From Marsupella aquatica (lineage: Eukaryota; Marchantiophyta): a DNA stretch of 64,000 bases. Made by a program: the position numbers and the translations under genes. Location of the stretch: assembly GCA_973895155.1 (NCBI GenBank), contig OZ316892.1, forward strand, positions 7,130,001 through 7,194,000, read 5' to 3'. The notes beneath the pieces are model-generated. The model did no database searches. It was not told the DNA's origin and worked only from the letters and a program-made list of their open reading frames with translations. This document shows, one piece after another, positions 57,305 to 64,000 of the stretch (positions are counted from its first letter, which is position 1; each line of letters opens with the position of its first letter).

Positions 57305-60300
57305 TCAATACAACTTGCACAGATGAGGTCTACTGCAGAATTGACGCCCATTAATCCTGACAAGAGCAGCAACTCCAGCTGTGATACCCGCCCAGAGAAC
57401 TGAAAACAAAAACTGATATGCATCTTCCCCAACTGCAAAGAAACACACAGGCGTTAAAAGAAATCCTGTGCTCATATAGCAATGGAATATATTCAAAGAA
57501 GACATGATTGTCTATACAATTGAACAAAAGTGTTGGTGTTCACAGAAAAAGCAAAAACAAACTATATTTCACCTTGGCGAAGTGACATTGTTGTGAGAGT
57601 GGCGCCCGTGACAATCAATGCTGAAGCCACAGGAAGGTACTGAAAAGCCAATTCAATCAATAATGCACATCAGTTATGAACAATTGAGGAGAATTAAGAC
57701 GTAGTGTGTTGCCAAAAATAATTCCAGCTGCTTCAGTAAAATCTAGAAACTCCATAGCAGAGATTTCATTTTGAGAGACTTTCAACCACGGTGACTATTA
57801 CTATCTGATTTGATACCTACTTGTCCTACCTTGATACCAACAGCAACAAGTGGGAAGACCACTATCTCAAGTAACAACTTACACCGCTGGACCAAAATGA
57901 AGATGAAAAATGAAGAAAATGTGAGTGCCAGGAGATCACTCACCGCAATCGCCTCAAACGAATTCAGCTCAAATGGGGATGGATTGCTGCGACTCACTGT
58001 GTAGTGGCCTGCAATCAAGTCCATAGCATCCTGCGCAATATACTCGGCCAATTCAATTCTGAATCCCGAACTGCAGACTAGTAAGACCAACAATCCATGC
58101 CCAATTCTCTAATAATTCCTATTCTCCAAGTCTTAAAATGATGAGTAAGTCAGAAGATGGTACTTATCAATCACTGCTATGAGAATTCGTTACACATGTT
58201 GCCATTCTCCACTATCACTTGAGAGGGATGAAAAATCAAAGACTGATTTAGTCTGTTTGGACCAGATACAGCTTGTTAAATTCAAATAGGAAAACATTTA
58301 ACTCACCTGTCTAATACCATCTGTGAAGTTGTTATAGTAGTAGCGGGCAAGAGCATTGACGCCATCTTGGACAAGTCCCTGAAATGAGCGCTTACCATAT
58401 CTTCAACAAATGGCACAAGAAACGCTTGTTGGTTAGATGGCCGGAGGAATTGTAAGGAGTGGGGAAACAAAGATACCCTCACTACAAGTTTCGCATGTTT
58501 GTCGTGGTACAATCCTAAAAGGCAATTTGTCGCAACAAATACTGATGTTCCCTTCATGCGAGGCTTCTTACTTCGCTTCCCTCAAACGTGAAGCACTACA
58601 AGCAATAGCATACCTCACAAAGTCTCCTTTCAAAGCTTGCGTGCCCGAGTACTGTATACTTATCTCATCTCCATGATTCGCCCACACTGTCAAAGTTACG
58701 AAGGACAAAATATCATGAACATTCCACAAAGGAAATCGTGGGTCAGCCAACATCTGCAATCCATCAGAAGGATCATCTTAACTGCCATGGGTTGAGAAGA
58801 GTAATATCACTTACAAACTTTAAACTTCTCATCAAATGTGAAGTGGTGACCCACAGCCTCTCCTGACTTGAAGAGTCCAATACGCGTAAGTTGAGCCTCC
58901 AAAGACTTCCGCCCAAGTAGACTCTACAACAGAGGAATATTTGAGTTTGATAGTGACAAACATGAAAACCAATTTGGCATTCCACGAAAAACTATTGAAA
59001 AATAATTGCTCGGGCTACAGGGGAATGTACCTGAGTTACATTAGTGCGATCCAAGCAATCAATGCAGTTTGTTCGTACGACCCCTCTCTGCTCCTGAAGT
59101 CGCATCCCTGAAGACGTCACTAAATAATACCTGCTTGACAACCATTATCATCTGAATAACCTTAACGCAGAGGTACATATTGGGGCCTCAGTCCTCTCTC
59201 TCTAGTAACTCAATTACTAAAGGCAGATGCAAAGATGCATGCAGCCAGTGCCCTTTACATAATCACGCCTAAAAGGATGTTCCCCTCTTTTTGAATTAAA
59301 AAAAATCGGAGCAGCCATCTTGCATTAAGAGATTAGAGCATTACCATCTTGAAGGTAGCTGGAAGTTATCGAAATTAAGACTTACCCTTGATCCACTGTC
59401 GTCTCTTCAATTTGTTCATATAGCTGAGAAAGTCGCTCAAAATGAATATGCCCACAGATCTTGTGGAAGTCAAAAGCCACGTATCTGCACAGAGTCGATA
59501 AACACATAATCAAAATACGGGGACGGTCTAGGAGGGAGACCTTCTCTAGTAGCCACGGGCATCTACAGTTGGCTCATTTTTCAGGTACTTCCTAATTCCT
59601 AGTGATAAATTTGTACCTCAGGGAATCATTTGTCACATTCTGCATAGCAGCTCCATAAGCTTCACTTAAAACACCTTCAGTTCCTTGCTGTAGAAAACAA
59701 AGCACAAAATATGAAAATCCCAAGTACCAGGACGGAAAATAAGTGTCTACACAATCTCAAAAGCATGACCAGTAAAAATCACTATGGCCTCTACAGAGCA
59801 TTTTTTAAAGAAATTTCATAGAGAGCAGGATCACAGCATATACCTGATTAATTAAATCGAGAGCCAGCACAGATCCATATCTCTGAGCAAGGTCACGAAA
59901 GTGCTTTTCCACCACCTTCGGCTGCAATCATATTGAATCCCAACTTCAGATTCTAAAACTCCAAACAATATTTAAGGTCCCCAGAAAAGATCTTACGAAT
60001 TCTAATGAAGACGACGAAGATGCACACGCGCACCTATGGGTTGCTCAAAATTATCTTCCAAACAGGTAGCCTGCCTCATATAATCATGCATAAAACTAGT
60101 GTAGAAACTCGTCAGCCCCTTTCAGCACCCTTAACAGGATGTCAAGACAAAGAAATTGCAAATAAGTCCTTTGTTAAAATCGACTCAGTTAAAAGACGCA
60201 CCAATATATATAAAATTCATTACCTCCAGGAAATTTACCCACCGTTTCATTGAGTTGGATTGCTTTTATCGTCGGCTTATACGTGAGATCAACAATCTGC

Positions 60301-63300
60301 TCCCAAAGAAGAGGAATGGAACCACGAACCTGTACCCAGGAAGCAGAAAGCAGGAATTGACTATGATAATACACAATCAGCTCTGATGCAAAGGGAAAAT
60401 AAAGACATGATCCCCTTGGTAATTATTGCAAGGGAGTCGATCTAGCCGGATATTGCAGCCTAGGAATCAAATTCGTCTGACAACGTTACACACCAATGCG
60501 CAAAACTATAGCTGCTAAAGAGAACTCATACGAGCAATGCTTATCTATCTGGGTACATGCTTCCACACCTGGACGTAAGAGGAAAGAAACCCATCGGCCT
60601 CAACAATTTGCTCAGTTTCAACAAAATTCGCTACATGACCTTCTAGGTCAGCTCCCCTGCGCCACATTCGAGTACCTGCCCAAAGGATTTGGGGAATTCA
60701 TGCTGTGAATGGGCTTGGAAAGAAATTGAGAGAGTACCCATCCACAAAACAGACTAAATCGCTACACGTTAAACATAAGTTCCCCCATGAACTTAATGGT
60801 TTAGAAAGTGAAGCCAAGTTCCCTAAAAGTATTCGTCCCCCAACGTTGTACAACATGGCCACGCAAGAGAAATTAGATAAGAATCGCTTGGATAGCGACG
60901 GCCCTTGCCTAGCAAAATTGAAAGTGCTAGTCCAGGAGAAACAATCAGTCGACCCCTTGAGTATACAAAACTTAACAAACTCGCCATGACCCTACCGCAA
61001 GTTCCATTTCACATAAAAGACAGTCGTTGACCAGGTAAGTACAACAGTCAAAAGTTGCGAGAATGTCATACCTATACGTCTTGTGCAGCGCCTGGACACT
61101 AAAGACACAATAACAGGCTTGTTACTCACGCTCACTTCCAACTGCTGGAAGCGTGACTTGAGTTAAGGCTCATGTATGAGTCAGCGAAAACATGCATTTG
61201 CCATACAGTTGGATTCAATCCAACAAGTCTTCGAGAGGAAAAAACAGCAAATCTCCACCCTTGCAGTTCACTGGAACGCGCTTAACGTAGCAAAGAAATG
61301 ATTGCATTTAAGATTACCTCAATCTGGATAGCGTCTTGTGGGAAAATGAAGGCCAGATTTTTGGAAAGATATACCTACCTATGATACACTGATTTCCCAA
61401 CAAAAAAACGTCCACTCAAACTGTACAGACCAGACTAGCACAAAATGACAAAGTTACAGATCATCAGGAAGATGCACAGAGAAAAACAGTGACGACAGTT
61501 ATGAAAAAGGATATTGCCTTGTATCACTGGTAGAATGTACAGCTCCGCCTGCACAGCACACCACGCTTTAAAACGTAGAAGGTTGGCAAGGCAGTTATTA
61601 CGCAAGAGAGTACGAAGTCTGCAACTTTATTGATAACACTTCTAACCGTGTCAACTCACCTTGTTCTCTATCAACTCTTCCAGAAGATGTTTGTTCCACA
61701 AGAACCTTGGATCCGCCTGACCAATGAATGCTCAAATCATCAAGAGCAGCCTCACAGAGACATAGTCATATGGGAGCGAGTTGATCAAAATATAATGTCA
61801 ATGCTGGAGTTGCTTCTATACTAAATTGATTTACAGTTGAAATAAAATATTTATGTAAACAAACATTGGTCTATGTCAACCCTTGAGGGAAAAAAACAAC
61901 TCGGCCACCATCCTCCTCCTGGGAAATGTGACGAGCAGACGACTTTTCCCAGAGAACACCAGTGAGTAGCAAATGGGGGAAATGGTCGAACATAGCACCT
62001 GCTTCCACAGAGGTTGTGCAACCCTGCGATCTGCCAGATCGTGAGCTCTTTGAGAGCTGCGAAACAACAGATTATCACGACTTTACTGAATTCCCTTCCC
62101 TAACACCAAAGAAATACAATCACGTTTACGACATTGTCTGGCAAAAACGTAAGGCAATCAGACCGCAACGTCTTCACAAATGTTGATCTTCCAAAACCTA
62201 TTAAACTATTCCTCACAGACACAGCCAGTATGTGCAAACCACATCACAATATCTAGAGTAAAGACACTTACTTCAGAGTCAAATCAGTTTCATACGAAAA
62301 GTACAATCCAGATGTGGACTCCACAGCTTTCAACAGAGCTCTAAAATGCGCCTCGTCTCTTTTCTGTATCACAAATGTGATCCAATCGACAGGAAAATAA
62401 ATATACAAACGAGATCAAGGGGCCTTCGAATTTATGGGTAGGACTCGGGAAACACTGACAAGATGGTGAACACACTTGGCATGAAACTTCATTTCAAGGA
62501 CAAAAGGCAGGAACCAACCTCCTGAGTGTTTGATAGTTTCAGAGTGGAATTACAACAAAGGAACTTCATAGACGTCACTAGATATACAGAAGAGCCATGA
62601 CATGATCCAACTCTCTTTCGTCCCGTAATTACGAGGGCGTAAGTTCCTGCATCCCCAAAACACCATCCAGTTTATCCAGTGGACTCATAGCTACTCTTCG
62701 GAAGTCCTCAGAAAGCTTTGAATTGTTTTAATGTAATTGGTGATGATTATTTGGTATATCCAAATTGCGGAAGAATCTATGAGAGTACATCCCGAAGGTC
62801 AAAGCAACCTCCTCCATTAGTCAGCTCCTCAGCTGACTACGCCACTGTAAATTCATTACTCTGGCTGGCTCTGCATTTTTTTACAGGCCTCCAAAATCTC
62901 GTACCAAGAACATCTGTACTCAAACACTTACAACAATAATAAGCTCACCTGCCAAAAGCCTCACTACTCCTGCGAGACCAAAGATCGTGGTTGTTTTGGA
63001 AGATTGACCAGCAGATGAAGGCGGCAGCTGAGCTGTGGAAGACAACCAAAGCAATTGATATTTCTGCTCATAAGCAGCGGAAAACTCTAGATTTCCAAAA
63101 GCAATGGGTGATGCAAGCTTGCATTACATTTAATTAACTCATAAGCAGGACTTTTTAAGAATGCAGCTCGGAAAGTAAGCCTTTGATATATTCCCAATTG
63201 CTCTTTATGAATTTTAAGAATCACGTGCTTCGATGCTGCTTGCATTTCTACTGGTATGCAAGCATCAGTCAGACTAAGCAATGCGTCTTGTATTGACTGT

Positions 63301-63802
63301 TATGGAGTATATATTTACACATATAACAAGATACAAGACATCTTACACCTTACAACAGACAACCTACATTAGCAAAGAACTCAATCGTTGTCCTGCAATT
63401 GGGAGGGACACCTCTCAGGATGCTCATCACACAAACACTGTAGACACAGAAGAAATCAAATACGGAGGAGAACTTGCTAAACGACCCTCCCATCAGCACA
63501 GAGTCAGACAATTGTCTCTGAAATGGATCCACCACGGTGAAATGTCCAGAAGAGCAGACTGTGACGATGGAGAAAGAAGAAAGGGAGTTGGTGCTGCACC
63601 AGCATGTCTCAGTTGACTCTTCTGTTCGAGGCTCGAGGGAAGAAGAGGCAAACATACTTATCCATTCTAATTGCCCGTCTTCACGATTTACAGAGAGGAA
63701 CTGAGAGGAATGCGCATCTGTGGGCTCGAAAACAACCCGATCCGGGAGCTCCCACATCCGCAAACGATCACAAAGCTTGGGGTCTCCTCCAAACGACCCC
63801 AT
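57305..63802 (-). CDS. SAC-domain phosphoinositide phosphatase, RHD4/SAC7 type (21 exons)
   Basis: Minus-strand exons: 63802-63658, 63032-62949, 62647-62519, 62363-62272, 62056-61999, 61716-61660, 61548-61515, 61152-61072, 60675-60569, 60329-60243, 59921-59844, 59687-59617, 59484-59386, 59130-59031, 58923-58815, 58686-58614, 58400-58307, 58030-57944, 57865-57830, 57639-57573 and 57432-57305. The product is about 604 residues, the RHD4 length. Landmarks: [79 protein letters not shown], the catalytic CX5R loop [11 protein letters not shown] (C396, R402), [20 protein letters not shown] and two C-terminal membrane segments. Family role: PI4P phosphatase at the ER and secretory membranes, needed for root-hair tip growth. 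Exon 3 is one base out of phase with the family, unless exon 2 uses a donor 17 bases downstream. Intron 7 is AT-AC. Confidence 0.93.
61153..61514 (-). other. U12-type AT-AC intron (intron 7 of the SAC gene)
   Basis: On the gene strand the intron begins ATATCCTTTT and ends GTCAC. A branch-site match CCTTAAC has its adenosine about 10 bases before the 3' end. These are the three hallmarks of minor-spliceosome AT-AC introns. The exon join A|GC gives VIQG-SFQQLEV, continuous with RRCTRRIG in the same exon, as in the family. No GT-AG alternative I tried gives this join. Confidence 0.9.
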
Positions 63803-64000
63803 TTCCCTATCTTGAGTTGCCACTTTTGCCGAAATTTGATCCCTGCTCAAGCCACCCCTAATTAAAGCAAATCCACGATATGTCTCCAGCCTCCAAAGAG
63901 ATTTCATGCACAAATGGACAAATGGAGAATCCACAATGCCCACACCATACCTAAACTCCAAGCCTCTCACAGCAGGGAGGGCAGCTCTCGCGTGGGATGC
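63803..64000 (-). promoter_or_regulatory. Probable 5' leader or promoter of the SAC gene
   Basis: Sequence directly upstream of the SAC start ATG up to the window edge. No core promoter motif was assigned. The open frame that continues upstream of the ATG has no family similarity. Confidence 0.35.

Noticed and set aside
58303-58557. Separate exon ending at GTAAGC (58396) in the SAC gene
   Set aside because: The family sequence ([14 protein letters not shown]) reads straight through this GTAAGC, so it is exon interior (58400-58307), not a donor.
61072-61152. Split of SAC exon 8 at an internal GTGAGT...TTTAG
   Set aside because: Reading through gives [17 protein letters not shown], of the right length for the family. 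Splicing would remove conserved residues.
63350-63970. 206-codon minus-strand frame as one continuous protein
   Set aside because: Only 63658-63802 matches the SAC N-terminus. The rest is intron 1 and upstream sequence.

Overview
This window reads as nuclear DNA of a land plant. It holds six clearly recognisable plant genes with many short exons, GT-AG introns and one AT-AC intron. It also holds a Ty1/copia LTR retrotransposon primed by initiator tRNA-Met, tRNA-derived SINE-like repeats, four long (GA)n/(CT)n runs and many minisatellite-like arrays. No bacterial, organellar or viral gene block is present. The lineage cannot be fixed from the sequence alone. A moss or other non-seed plant is my guess, with low confidence. 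I built the exon models by hand from splice signals, reading phase and recalled family sequences.

Layout. 1-4.28 kb: repeats, two SINE-like elements and the upstream region of an Alfin1-like PHD gene. 4.29-6.48 kb (+): the Alfin1-like gene, 5 exons, 253 aa. 6.5-12.09 kb: no gene seen, several tandem arrays. 12.095-18.791 kb (+): complete copia element with 332-bp LTRs, a 5-bp target duplication and five in-frame stops but no frameshift. 18.8-22.9 kb: a degenerate ~145-bp tandem array and unrecognised exon-like pieces. 23.09-38.58 kb (-): a very large MscS-like (MSL) mechanosensitive channel gene, 9 exons, about 1166 aa, its introns filled with tandem arrays. 39.37-40.36 kb (+): Mediator subunit MED22, divergent from the channel gene. 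42.85-44.84 kb (-): 5-formyltetrahydrofolate cyclo-ligase, 7 exons. 44.8-48.6 kb: repeat-bearing spacer. 48.69-53.21 kb (+): chloroplast-type M41-like peptidase without an AAA domain. 54.37-56.08 kb (+): an unrecognised gene candidate with a repeated leader. 57.31-63.80 kb (-): SAC-domain phosphoinositide phosphatase (RHD4/SAC7 type), 21 exons.

The genes are independent housekeeping or signalling loci: chromatin reading, transcription, membrane tension, folate, plastid proteolysis and phosphoinositides. No gene cluster or operon-like system is visible. The most notable observations are a U12-type AT-AC intron in the SAC gene, a one-base excess in that gene that an alternative donor would exactly compensate, CT microsatellites abutting two donor sites of the channel gene, a tandemly copied splice acceptor in its first intron, and the transition-only decay of the copia element.
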